From NCBI GenBank assembly GCA_034180045.1, contig JAXFOY010000008.1, positions 1 to 15,941 on the forward strand: 15,941 nucleotides of DNA, given 5' to 3'. How positions within the stretch are numbered: position 1 is the stretch's first letter; the number at the start of each line of letters is the position of its first letter. The stretch comes from Eubacterium_B sp034180045 (GTDB lineage Bacteria; Bacillota; Clostridia; Peptostreptococcales; Anaerovoracaceae). The notes below the pieces were generated by a model that made no database searches, was not told where the DNA came from, and worked only from the letters and a program-made list of their open reading frames with translations. A program made the position numbers and the translations under genes. This document shows positions 6,854 to 14,044 of this stretch, piece after piece.

Positions 6854-6882
6854 TTAGAAGTTTGTTTGCAAAATTATATAAT
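6854..6882 (+). promoter_or_regulatory. Possible promoter of the macrodomain-sirtuin operon
   Basis: A perfect TATAAT (6877-6882) has TTAGAA (6854-6859), a weak -35, 17 bases upstream. Just before it an 11-base near-palindrome ACACATTGTGT (6824-6834) could be a regulator site. The transcript would have a leader of roughly 95 bases. Confidence 0.4.
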
Positions 6883-6983
6883 TACGGTAAGCATATCTTA
6901 TTTAATTGAGCGAAATCATTGTCTGCACTGAGGATTTTGCTTGGCAGTCTGTCCGGCGAGTGCAGTGGAAAGAGGGCAAAATT

Positions 6984-7787
6984 ATGAATGAAATTAAAAC
7001 GTGGGAAGAACGATTAGATTACCTTTTAGAAGAATTTAAGGCTGATTCCGGCAAATATAAAAATGTGGAGAATCCGGATAATACAAGCATGAAACAGAAT
7101 CTTCTCCGCTCCCTTATGAATGTTCGTATGCCTAAAAAAATGTCCGATGAAGTGGTGAAGGTACAAGATGAATATTTATCAGCTTGTACTGAGAAAAAAG
7201 GCATTGTAAAGTTATCGGATATTCCTGTGAGTAAAGAAAATCTGTCTATTTGGCAAGGAGATATTACAAGACTTGAAGTAGATGCAATCGTTAATGCCGC
7301 AAATTCACAGATGTTGGGATGTTTCATTCCTATGCATACCTGTATAGATAATCAAATTCATACCTTTGCGGGAATACAGCTTAGAGAAGAGTGTCATTGC
7401 CGGATGAATGAGTTAAGGTCAAAGTATGGAAGTGATTATGAGCAACCTGTGGCAATTCCTATGCTCACAGATGCTTATAATCTTCCTGCAAATAAAATAA
7501 TACATATTGTAGGGCCGACAGTGAATTACAAACTTACACCTGAATTAGAAAGAAAATTGGCAGATTGCTACACAAATGTTTTAGATATGTGTTTAGAAAA
7601 CGGACTTAAAAGCGTTGCTTTCTGTTGTATATCAACAGGTGTATTCCGCTTCCCTAACCGTAGAGCGGCACAAATTGCCGTTGAAACAGTAAAAAAGTGG
7701 TTACTGATGCACGATAATTCATTGGAAAGGGTAATTTTCAATGTTTTTAAGGACGAGGACAAGAAACACTATGAAGAACTATTGTGA
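6984..7787 (+). CDS. Zinc-dependent macrodomain protein-ADP-ribose hydrolase
   Basis: The 267-residue product belongs to the SirTM-linked zinc-macrodomain class, which removes ADP-ribose from modified protein side chains. After an N-terminal helical region (about 1-85) the macrodomain shows QGDIT (91-95) and VNAAN (103-107). The class-defining zinc motif GCFIPMHTCIDN follows, with Cys113, His118 and Cys120 as likely ligands. HIVGPTV (174-180) and STGVFRFP (217-224) are the phosphate-binding loop region. The ATG at 6984 has AGAGGG seven bases upstream. The frame is open from a TTG at 6906 but that extension has no ribosome binding site and no family likeness. It overlaps the sirtuin gene, so the two are co-transcribed and probably translationally coupled. 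Confidence 0.92.
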   Translation: MNEIKTWEERLDYLLEEFKADSGKYKNVENPDNTSMKQNLLRSLMNVRMPKKMSDEVVKVQDEYLSACTEKKGIVKLSDIPVSKENLSIWQGDITRLEVDAIVNAANSQMLGCFIPMHTCIDNQIHTFAGIQLREECHCRMNELRSKYGSDYEQPVAIPMLTDAYNLPANKIIHIVGPTVNYKLTPELERKLADCYTNVLDMCLENGLKSVAFCCISTGVFRFPNRRAAQIAVETVKKWLLMHDNSLERVIFNVFKDEDKKHYEELL

Positions 7788-8760
7788 TAAGAAAGACGGG
7801 TATAGAGAGACTATTCGGCAGGGATTAATCGGAGCGAGGATTTTTAGCAGAAGTGAATTTGTAGGGAAAAATTCCACAAGAGAAGAACCGCTTGAAGTGC
7901 TGAGAAATGAAATCCAAGATGCTGAAGCCATTGTAATAGGTGCAGGTGCGGGGCTGTCTACATCTGCCGGTTTGACTTACAGCGGGGAAAGATTCGAAAG
8001 GTATTTCTTTGACTTTGCGAAAAAATATGGAATAAACGACATGTATCTAGGCGGATTTTATCCCTTCCCGGACAGTGAAACAAAATGGGCGTGGTGGGCA
8101 AGACATATATATTTCAACAGGTATGTTGAGCCGCCAATACCGGTTTACCGAAAACTGCTTTCCCTTTTGAAAAACAAAAATTACTTTGTGATTACAACAA
8201 ATGTTGACCATCAATTCCAAAGGGCGGGATTTGATAAAAACAGATTATTCTACACTCAGGGAGATTACGGTTTATTTCAAAGTGTAAACCCGAAGATTCA
8301 AAAGACTTATGATAATGAGCAGTGGGTCATGAAAGCAATGGAAGCTCAAGGTTTTATCAAAGACGAAAAAGGTGTATTCACAGTGCCTGATAACAGGGAA
8401 ATATATATGCAAATTCCAACAAATTTGATTCCTAGATGCCCTGATGATAATTCAAATTTGACAACAAATCTTAGGGCGGATGATAGCTTTGTAGAAGATG
8501 AAGGGTGGTATAAGGCATCGGAATCCTACTATAATTTTGTTAAGGCAAATGAAAACAGGCATATACTCTTCTTAGAGTTAGGTGTGGGTGCAAACACCCC
8601 TGTTATTATCAAATATCCGTTTTGGTATATGACAATGACAAATGAAAGAGCGATATACGCTTGTATCAATTATGGAGAAGCCTTTTGTCCGAGTAAAATT
8701 GAAGACAGAAGTATTTGCATAGACGGGGATATTGGAAAAGTCTTAAATGAGATCGGGTAA
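7741..8760 (+). CDS. SirTM-class sirtuin (putative protein ADP-ribosyltransferase)
   Basis: This is a Sir2-fold enzyme of the class M group, which in characterised relatives transfers ADP-ribose from NAD+ to a lipoylated GcvH-like carrier protein instead of deacetylating. Visible are the NAD-binding GAGAGLSTSAG (67-77), TTNVD with Asn154, and TQGDYG with Gln173, where ordinary sirtuins have the catalytic His. GVGANTP is at 281-287 and KYPFWYM at 291-297. The zinc ribbon cysteines seen in streptococcal SirTM are missing here: QGDYGLFQSVNP has none, and RCPDD keeps one. The N-terminus is uncertain. ATG 7741 lies inside the macrodomain gene with GGAAAGGG upstream; ATG 7771 is the alternative. 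It overlaps the macrodomain frame by up to 47 bases. A bidirectional hairpin follows. Confidence 0.88.
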   Translation: MFLRTRTRNTMKNYCDKKDGYRETIRQGLIGARIFSRSEFVGKNSTREEPLEVLRNEIQDAEAIVIGAGAGLSTSAGLTYSGERFERYFFDFAKKYGINDMYLGGFYPFPDSETKWAWWARHIYFNRYVEPPIPVYRKLLSLLKNKNYFVITTNVDHQFQRAGFDKNRLFYTQGDYGLFQSVNPKIQKTYDNEQWVMKAMEAQGFIKDEKGVFTVPDNREIYMQIPTNLIPRCPDDNSNLTTNLRADDSFVEDEGWYKASESYYNFVKANENRHILFLELGVGANTPVIIKYPFWYMTMTNERAIYACINYGEAFCPSKIEDRSICIDGDIGKVLNEIG

Positions 8761-8833
8761 TTGATGAAACGGTAAAATAAAGGAGTATTGACGGTATTTC
8801 CGTATCACGATATCTATAAATTCAAAATATTAC

Positions 8834-8858
8834 AGCCGGCTTCTATAAGCCGGCTTTC
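8834..8858. terminator. Hairpin between the convergent sirtuin and TetR genes
   Basis: AGCCGGCTT (8834-8842) pairs perfectly with AAGCCGGCT (8847-8855) around CTAT. The flanks are only modestly T-rich on either strand, but its position between two convergent genes suits a bidirectional terminator. Confidence 0.7.
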
Positions 8859-8862
8859 ATCA

Positions 8863-9438
8863 TTAATATAAAAACTGACAGGCCGAATGGATAAGCTTTT
8901 TAACAACAGCATCGGTAAGCTTAGGATTTAATTTATTCAAATCGGAAGTGCCTATAATTATAATTGTATATGCTTCTGAAAATAGGGCAAAATCATCAAC
9001 AGATTTGTTGCTTGCCAGCTTACTCAGCATAAATTCAGCATTTTCTTCTATTTTTTCATTTCGCTTATCGAGGAGTCCGTATTTTTCTTGTAGTATATTG
9101 TAGTCATCTTGAGTGAGGCATCTATAGATGTTATTGTGTGAAATTGTGTCAAATAAGAATTTCTCGAAAATTTCCGGCGGAATCCCATTTGGATATTCAT
9201 TGGACAGCGATAAGAATTGCTTTGTTGATTCATCTTTTCTTCTTTTTATTAGCCAAATGATAAATTCATCTTTGCTCTTGAAAAAGTTATAAAATGTGCC
9301 CGTGCCAATTCCAACAGAACTTGCAATATCCGTAATTTTTAATTTTTTGTATCCGAATCTTTTTAGAAGAGTATATCCGCAGTCATAGAATTTTTCTATT
9401 AAAGCTTCTCTTTCTTCTTTTGTAAAATTAGCCGGCAT
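8863..9438 (-). CDS. TetR/AcrR family repressor of the adjacent ABC exporter
   Basis: The 191-residue product has the TetR N-terminal DNA-binding domain. Its helix-turn-helix is at about 34-53 (KITDIASSVGIGTGTFYNFF), and the following KSKDEFIIWL motif is typical. The C-terminal ligand domain (about 60-191) is divergent and gives no clue to the ligand. GGAGG (9450-9446 on the minus strand) lies seven bases before the ATG. The gene is transcribed away from the ABC transporter at 9603, and the shared control region carries two matching operators that cover both promoters. Autorepression and repression of the exporter, relieved by the exported compound, is the expected logic for this arrangement. 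Confidence 0.9.
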   Translation of the reverse strand: MPANFTKEEREALIEKFYDCGYTLLKRFGYKKLKITDIASSVGIGTGTFYNFFKSKDEFIIWLIKRRKDESTKQFLSLSNEYPNGIPPEIFEKFLFDTISHNNIYRCLTQDDYNILQEKYGLLDKRNEKIEENAEFMLSKLASNKSVDDFALFSEAYTIIIIGTSDLNKLNPKLTDAVVKKLIHSACQFLY

Positions 9439-9469
9439 TTATTCACCTCCAGTAAAAAACTGCATTTAT

Positions 9470-9498
9470 ATTTTACCAAGTATGTAAGATAAAGTCAA
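9470..9498 (-). promoter_or_regulatory. Promoter of the TetR gene
   Basis: On the minus strand TTGACT (9498-9493) and TAAAAT (9475-9470) are 17 bases apart. The -35 lies inside the left arm of the operator at 9491-9530. Confidence 0.7.
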
Positions 9499-9530
9499 TG
9501 AATAAAAGCGTAGCAATATTCATTGACTTT
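9491..9530. promoter_or_regulatory. Operator 1: perfect 14-base inverted repeat
   Basis: AAAGTCAATGAATA (9491-9504) and TATTCATTGACTTT (9517-9530) are exact reverse complements separated by 12 bases. Each arm contains the TTGACT -35 of one of the two divergent promoters, so a bound repressor would block both. The core half-site is TCAATGAAT with 14 bases between the halves. Confidence 0.8.
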
Positions 9531-9551
9531 GCTGAGTGTCGGCGTTATAAT
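9523..9551 (+). promoter_or_regulatory. Promoter of the ABC exporter operon
   Basis: TTGACT (9523-9528) and TATAAT (9546-9551) are 17 bases apart. The -35 lies in the right arm of operator 1, and operator 2 begins just downstream of the -10. Confidence 0.8.
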
Positions 9552-9555
9552 TATT

Positions 9556-9587
9556 TCAATGAATTAAAAAGATAAAATATTCACTGA
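9556..9587. promoter_or_regulatory. Operator 2 of the TetR repressor
   Basis: TCAATGAAT (9556-9564) and ATTCACTGA (9579-9587) repeat the core of operator 1 with the same 14-base gap and one mismatch. It covers the expected transcription start of the exporter, 61 bases from operator 1 (start to start), and ends just before the ribosome binding site at 9591. Confidence 0.7.
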
Positions 9588-9602
9588 AAAGGAGGCGCAG
9601 TT

Positions 9603-10316
9603 ATGATTGAATTGAAGAATATATCAAAGAAATATAAAAAGCTTCTTGCTCTCGCAGACTTTTCCTATGATTTTGCCCCCGGAAATGTATATGGGATATT
9701 AGGAATAAACGGTGCAGGTAAAAGCACATTGATTAATTGTATAACTAAAAATGTATCATTTGATGGTGAACTTAATTATGTTGATTTAAGTATTTGGGAT
9801 ATTGGATATGTTCCTCAGGAACTTGCCATATACCCCGAACTTTCCGTAATGGATAATATGCTTTTTTTTGCGTCCGTGTACAAAATAGATAAAAACGAAG
9901 CGAAAAAAAGAAGTCTCAAGCTGATTGAAAAAGTAGGACTGAAAGAAAAAATATCGACTAGGGCAAGCAATCTGTCCGGCGGAATGAAAAGGAAACTAAA
10001 TCTGATAACCGGACTTGTTCATAATCCTAAGCTTTTGATTTGTGACGAGGTTTGTGTCGGAATCGATCCGATTTCCAGAAAGGAAATATTGGAATATCTT
10101 AAGGAATTGAAAAGTAACGGTTTGAGCATCATTTATACATCTCACTATTTGGATGAGGTTGAATATTTGTGTGACAGAATCGTTTTTTTGGATAAGGGAA
10201 AACTTATATTGGAAGGAGAGACAGAGGCACTTATCGAGGAGATTTCCTATGCTGAAGATAAGAAGGCGGATTTATCGGATGTTTTCGTAAAAGTTTTGCG
10301 TAAGGATGGTGAATGA
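9603..10316 (+). CDS. ABC transporter ATP-binding protein (exporter type)
   Basis: This 237-residue nucleotide-binding subunit would drive an ABC-2 type exporter made with the two permeases downstream. Walker A is GINGAGKST (34-42), the Q-loop is VPQE (70-73), the signature is LSGGMKRK (124-131), Walker B is LLICDE (144-149) and the H-loop is TSHY (179-182). After the catalytic Glu149 the usual PTxGLDP reads VCVGIDP. The catalytic Glu and D-loop Asp are kept, so activity is likely. GGAGG (9591-9595) precedes the ATG. The stop overlaps the first permease frame. The operon is controlled by the divergent TetR. The substrate is unknown; drugs, peptides or lipids are typical for this class. Confidence 0.92.
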   Translation: MIELKNISKKYKKLLALADFSYDFAPGNVYGILGINGAGKSTLINCITKNVSFDGELNYVDLSIWDIGYVPQELAIYPELSVMDNMLFFASVYKIDKNEAKKRSLKLIEKVGLKEKISTRASNLSGGMKRKLNLITGLVHNPKLLICDEVCVGIDPISRKEILEYLKELKSNGLSIIYTSHYLDEVEYLCDRIVFLDKGKLILEGETEALIEEISYAEDKKADLSDVFVKVLRKDGE

Positions 10317-10317
10317 A

Positions 10318-11078
10318 ATGTTGAGAAAAGAAGTTAAAGGAATTATCAAAAATCCGGTATATTTCATCGTTATGCTTTTGCCGCTGTTTCTTACGTTTAT
10401 TATGAGTGAGGGTACTAAAAACTACTTGTCACAGCATTTTCAAAGCACGATAGTGTTAAATACCGCAAAAGAAATCATCATATATGATGGAATATTATTG
10501 GATTCCAAAGTGCAGTTTGCGGTCAGTGAACTTAGCTTCATGCTTATGATTGTTGCTATTTTGGCGGGGCTTAGCATTTTTGAGGAAAGAAAACTTCATG
10601 TGTGGGATAGAGTCGTGCGTAAAGGCAATTTCATGCTTATAAAATTTTTTTCGCACTATGCTTTTTCACTGATTATGATTACCGTTAATGTAATTGGATA
10701 TTGTTTGATATCAATTTTCCGATAAAGTCCATAGGCGTTTTTCTCAGCATTCCTATAATAAGCATTATTTTAGGTTTATTTGTAGGACTTTTAGCTTGTA
10801 GTAGAGCAATACTTTCGAATACGGTTTTAATGATTGTTATGATGATGGGCTATTTTGGCGGAGCCATAAGTTTGACATCCGTTTTGTCAAATACGAAATT
10901 TATGAATGTACTTATGTACTTATCTCCTTTGACAAGGGTAAATCGATTGATATTTAAGGACTTAATTCAGGTAAATCGTGGGAATGACTTGTGGATATGG
11001 ATTTTAACGGTTCTTGTATTTGCAACAGTGCTTATTTCCTTAATGGGAAGGAGGGTTAAAGATGGGGCAATCATTTAG
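10318..11078 (+). pseudogene. ABC-2 type permease, first of two, interrupted by a frameshift
   Basis: Two overlapping frames together encode one ABC-2 permease of about 253 residues. The first frame (ATG 10306 or, better, 10318, MLRKEVKGIIKNP, stop at 10723-10725) holds transmembrane helix 1, the extracytoplasmic loop, and helices 2-3 with the GLSIFEERKLHVWDRV coupling motif. The second (about 10701-11078, no ATG or ribosome binding site of its own) continues with FDINFPIKSIGVFL and the last three helices. The change to the -1 frame must fall between 10687 and 10725. One missing T in the TTT at 10702-10704 would explain it, giving YCFDINFP. The break is either a real mutation, which would disable the exporter, or a sequencing error. 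The second frame overlaps the next gene by 17 bases. Confidence 0.8.
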
Positions 11079-11991
11079 ATTCACTTTTAGAATACTTAAG
11101 AATACCAAAGGCTTTATCTTGTCGATGGTGATTATGCCTATTTTAATGATTTTGCTCGTCAGTATGACACTTGCATATTCCGATGTCCCCGTTGTGGGAT
11201 ATATCGGAGAAAAGGCACCGAATGTGGCAAATGTCAAAACGGTAAGCCTTTCAGATGATGAAAAAGATTATTTTCTCGGAATGTCGCAAGGAACCTTGGT
11301 AGTAAGGACAGATAAAGATGGAAACGCCGTGCAATATTACAGCAGCCACCCGAATAATCCGTTAATAGCGATGATTGAAAACGGCAATTCCGGTTCAAAT
11401 AATAAGACCTATGACGAAAGGCTGAAGCTTAGCTATTCTGTAGGAATTATACTGTTTAAGCTCTTAACGGCGGCAGGCTTGCTTGCCACGATATTAATCG
11501 GAGAAAAGGGAAATGGAATTATTTTAAGAGTGAAAAATTCCAAGACCAAGCTCAGTTCTTATATTTTGGGCAAAAGTCTGGCAATTATATTTGTCTATGA
11601 GATTGCCAATTTATTAATACTCTTATTTTATAAATTTGCCGGCTTTGATTTCGGTAAATCAAATATTGTTCAGCTTGGCGTTCTGTTTACCGTCACACTG
11701 TTTATTTCGGCAGGACTTTATATCTTTTTATCGGCATTAATTAAGAATGAAGGATATGTCTGGACGGTATCGACGGGAATTATCTTTCCTTTAGGTTTAT
11801 TTTCCGGAATTTTATTTCCGGTCGAATACATGGCGGACTGGATGAAGCTCATTGCTCATATTTCGCCTCTTTATTATCTGCAAAATTCTGCCGTTAACGG
11901 TGAATTTGACGCAATACCGATTTTATTAATGAGTATAAGCTCTATGGCTTTTGGAATATGTGGAATAAGATTATTGAGCAAACAGAGATAA
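11062..11991 (+). CDS. ABC-2 type permease, second of two
   Basis: The 309-residue membrane subunit has helix 1 at about 18-38, an extracytoplasmic domain (about 40-123), and five more helices (about 127-147, 168-190, 203-225, 232-254, 285-304). The motif GEKGNGIILRVKNS (147-160) corresponds to the ERERGT-type coupling region. LFPVEYMADWMKLIAHISPLYYL (251-273) is the usual pre-helix-6 block. AAGGAGGG lies just before the ATG, inside the end of the preceding permease gene. It should pair with the ATPase at 9603 and the first permease. No clear terminator follows before the next TetR promoter. Confidence 0.88.
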   Translation: MGQSFRFTFRILKNTKGFILSMVIMPILMILLVSMTLAYSDVPVVGYIGEKAPNVANVKTVSLSDDEKDYFLGMSQGTLVVRTDKDGNAVQYYSSHPNNPLIAMIENGNSGSNNKTYDERLKLSYSVGIILFKLLTAAGLLATILIGEKGNGIILRVKNSKTKLSSYILGKSLAIIFVYEIANLLILLFYKFAGFDFGKSNIVQLGVLFTVTLFISAGLYIFLSALIKNEGYVWTVSTGIIFPLGLFSGILFPVEYMADWMKLIAHISPLYYLQNSAVNGEFDAIPILLMSISSMAFGICGIRLLSKQR

Positions 11992-12059
11992 GGAGTCGTA
12001 TATTACTCCAAAAAATTCTGATTAAAAACGTATTGCGGAAGGATTTTTTCAAAAAAAGC

Positions 12060-12088
12060 TTGTTAGTTATAACTAACTAATGTATAAT
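12060..12088 (+). promoter_or_regulatory. Promoter of the TetR-ECF operon with operator in the spacer
   Basis: TTGTTA (12060-12065) and TATAAT (12083-12088) are 17 bases apart. A perfect 14-base palindrome TTAGTTATAACTAA (12063-12076) overlaps the -35 and fills most of the spacer, with a further CTAA directly after it. It is the natural site for autorepression by the TetR protein encoded next. Confidence 0.8.
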
Positions 12089-12089
12089 A

Positions 12090-12117
12090 TTATTATCGAC
12101 GAAAGCGTCGGTAATAA
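12090..12117 (+). promoter_or_regulatory. Leader hairpin just before the ribosome binding site
   Basis: TTATTATCGACG (12090-12101) pairs with CGTCGGTAATAA (12106-12117) over 12 positions with one G.T pair around AAAG, ending two bases before AGGAGG (12120-12125). In DNA it is also an imperfect palindrome, so it could be a second TetR site instead of an RNA element. Confidence 0.5.
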
Positions 12118-12131
12118 ATAGGAGGATTAAA

Positions 12132-12731
12132 ATGTGTTCGGCGAAAAGATTGAGTGAAAAAGAAAGAAAAAATGAAATTATGAATTCTGCTATAAAGGTG
12201 ATTTCCGAAAAAGGATTGGAAAACACAACCATGGAAGATATTATAGCCGGAACGACATTATCAAAAGGCGGTGTATATCATTATTACGGAGGCGTAATTG
12301 AAGTTTTTAGAGATATTATGCTGCGTGGAAACGAATACAGAAATGAAAATATTAAAGAGCATTTAGATGAATGTGAAACAGAATGCAAAGAACAATTTAT
12401 TGCAAAACAGGTTGTTGATAAAATTCTGGATAATAACCCCTATACGACCCTTTATACAGAGTTTTTAAGAACTAAGAAGCGAAATCCGAAATTAAATAAA
12501 TTAATGGAAGAGCTGCAAGAACAGGCAAAAGAGGGTATTAAAGCCACAATCGGCAATACGTCTAATTGGATATCGGATAAAAATATTTTTCAGTTTCTCA
12601 GCGATTTTATAAATGCAATGATTATGGCATCTGATGTTTTGGAAGCAAAGGAAAGTCTTGAAAGGAACAGAAAAATATTAGAACAGATGGTCATCTTAAT
12701 ATTAGGTGCGAGCAAGGGAAGCGATAACTGA
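12132..12731 (+). CDS. TetR/AcrR family regulator of the ECF transporter operon
   Basis: The 199-residue product has the TetR helix-turn-helix at about 33-52 (TMEDIIAGTTLSKGGVYHYY). The KGGVYHYYGG variant replaces the common KGxLYxYF. The C-terminal ligand domain is rich in Glu/Lys helices and not diagnostic. AGGAGG is six bases before the ATG. It is the first gene of a same-strand run TetR, S, T, A with tight spacing, so it most likely represses its own operon through the palindrome at 12063-12076. The ligand may be the substrate imported by the ECF complex. Confidence 0.9.
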   Translation: MCSAKRLSEKERKNEIMNSAIKVISEKGLENTTMEDIIAGTTLSKGGVYHYYGGVIEVFRDIMLRGNEYRNENIKEHLDECETECKEQFIAKQVVDKILDNNPYTTLYTEFLRTKKRNPKLNKLMEELQEQAKEGIKATIGNTSNWISDKNIFQFLSDFINAMIMASDVLEAKESLERNRKILEQMVILILGASKGSDN

Positions 12732-12776
12732 AACTTGGTGAATTTCAAAACTATTTTGTTTATCAGGAGGAGTTAA

Positions 12777-13358
12777 ATGATGGAAAGTAAACTAAAAATT
12801 AAAGATCTTGTCACGATAGGTGTATTTGCGGTTATCTATTTTGTTGTGATGTTTGGTGTGGGGATGATAGGTATAGTTCCAATACTTTTTTTGATTTATC
12901 CGACACTTCTCGGAATAGTTTCAGGAACTATTATTATGTTATTTATGGTAAAAGTTCAAAAAAAATGGGCTTTGTTTATACTGGGAATACTTGCTCCGCT
13001 TCTTATGTTTGCAATGGGACATACTTATGTGATTGCACTGCATGCCGTAATAGTGATGTTTATTGCGGAAATGCTGAGGAGAATCGGAAATTATAATTCG
13101 TTTAAGTATAATATGCTTTCGTTTGCAATTTTCAATACATGGATTTGCGGCTCGCTGATGCAGATGCTTTGGGCAAAAGAAAAGTACATTGAACTGTCTA
13201 TGATGATGGGTAAGGATTATGTGGATGCATTAGAGAAGTTAATTACATATCCGCATATGGCTTTAGTTTATTTGGGAGCTATTATCGGAGGTATTGTCGG
13301 TGCATATATCGGAAGGCTCGCCCTCAAAAAACATTTTGTGAAAGCGGGAATTGTTTAA
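12777..13358 (+). CDS. ECF transporter S component, MptD/Trep_Strep type
   Basis: The 193-residue integral membrane protein has five to six hydrophobic segments (about 11-30, 31-55, 64-80, 84-101, 114-131, 160-182) and a short basic C-terminus. The opening KLKIKDLVTIGVFAVIYFVVM and the overall pattern match the MptD-family (Trep_Strep) substrate-binding components of energy-coupling factor importers. The substrate of this family is not settled; some related ECF modules in streptococci have been linked to haem uptake, which I recall but cannot verify here. AGGAGG is six bases before an ATG-ATG pair. The stop overlaps the ATG of EcfT by one base, so translation is coupled. Confidence 0.82.
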   Translation: MMESKLKIKDLVTIGVFAVIYFVVMFGVGMIGIVPILFLIYPTLLGIVSGTIIMLFMVKVQKKWALFILGILAPLLMFAMGHTYVIALHAVIVMFIAEMLRRIGNYNSFKYNMLSFAIFNTWICGSLMQMLWAKEKYIELSMMMGKDYVDALEKLITYPHMALVYLGAIIGGIVGAYIGRLALKKHFVKAGIV

Positions 13359-14044
13359 TGTCCGCAGCTAAAGCTAATCGAGTAAACCCGAATCCCATAA
13401 CGAAGTTTTTTGTTGTGGGACTGCTTGGGCTTACAGTGGTACATTCGATAAACGGCTGCCTTGAATGGGCTGTGATAGCGGAGATTTCAATATTATACTT
13501 TATAAATGGTCTAAAAAAAGAAGGTATCGAAAATCTAATTGTATTCGGACTTCTATTTTTGGCGCCGAGTTTTGCCGTCACAACCAAACTGCCATTTTTA
13601 ATTAAAATGATATTTGCTCTGCTATTTGTACTGCGTATGTTTTATCTTCCGTTCTCGGCGGGCAAATTCCTGGCTAAAACATCAGATGTGGGAAGTATCA
13701 TATCCTCAATGGATTTTCTACGAATACCGAGTGCATTATCTATACCTGTAGCGGTTATGTTTCGTTTTTTCCCTTCATACAAAGAGGAGAAAAAAAATAT
13801 AAAAATGGCAATGAAAATCAGAGGAATAGAAACTAAAAATCCTATAAGGTATTTAGAATATGTTACTGTTCCGCTTCTCGTAATATCATCTAATATAGCT
13901 GACGATATTTCTAAAGCCGCAGAGACGAAATGCATCGGGAATCCTGTGAAGAAAACAAGATATGTAAGATTGGGAGTGAAAGCAATAGACTTTATCTATG
14001 CTTTTACAGTTACGGCAATTGTGGTAGCGGGGTGGATATGCTGA
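13358..14044 (+). CDS. ecfT: ECF transporter T component (EcfT)
   Basis: The 228-residue membrane subunit couples the ATPase to the S component. Hydrophobic helices lie at about 16-31, 36-50, 58-75, 80-98 and 205-227. A long cytoplasmic coupling region lies between about 100 and 200. It contains RFFP (136-139) and the two short Ala-x-Arg-Gly-like coupling motifs, AMKIRG (151-156) and AETKCIG (188-194). In the second the usual Arg-Gly is altered to Lys-Cys-Ile-Gly. The ATG overlaps the stop of the S gene (TAATG) and the stop overlaps the ATPase start. Confidence 0.88.
   Translation: MSAAKANRVNPNPITKFFVVGLLGLTVVHSINGCLEWAVIAEISILYFINGLKKEGIENLIVFGLLFLAPSFAVTTKLPFLIKMIFALLFVLRMFYLPFSAGKFLAKTSDVGSIISSMDFLRIPSALSIPVAVMFRFFPSYKEEKKNIKMAMKIRGIETKNPIRYLEYVTVPLLVISSNIADDISKAAETKCIGNPVKKTRYVRLGVKAIDFIYAFTVTAIVVAGWIC

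Noticed and set aside
6906..6983. Upstream TTG start for the macrodomain gene
   Set aside because: It has no ribosome binding site and the added residues resemble nothing in the family. ATG 6984 has AGAGGG at correct spacing.
10695..10725. Programmed -1 frameshift in the ABC permease
   Set aside because: No canonical XXXYYYZ slippery heptamer or downstream structure is seen, and permeases of this type are not known to use one. A single lost T is simpler.
12031..12060. A/T-rich inverted repeat after the exporter operon
   Set aside because: The pairing is almost only A-T, with mismatched G/C positions and no T tract after it. It is probably chance in AT-rich DNA.
13930..14037. Upstream ATG start for the ECF ATPase
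   Set aside because: The extension lies wholly inside ecfT and does not resemble an ABC domain. ATG 14038 is placed correctly before the first domain.
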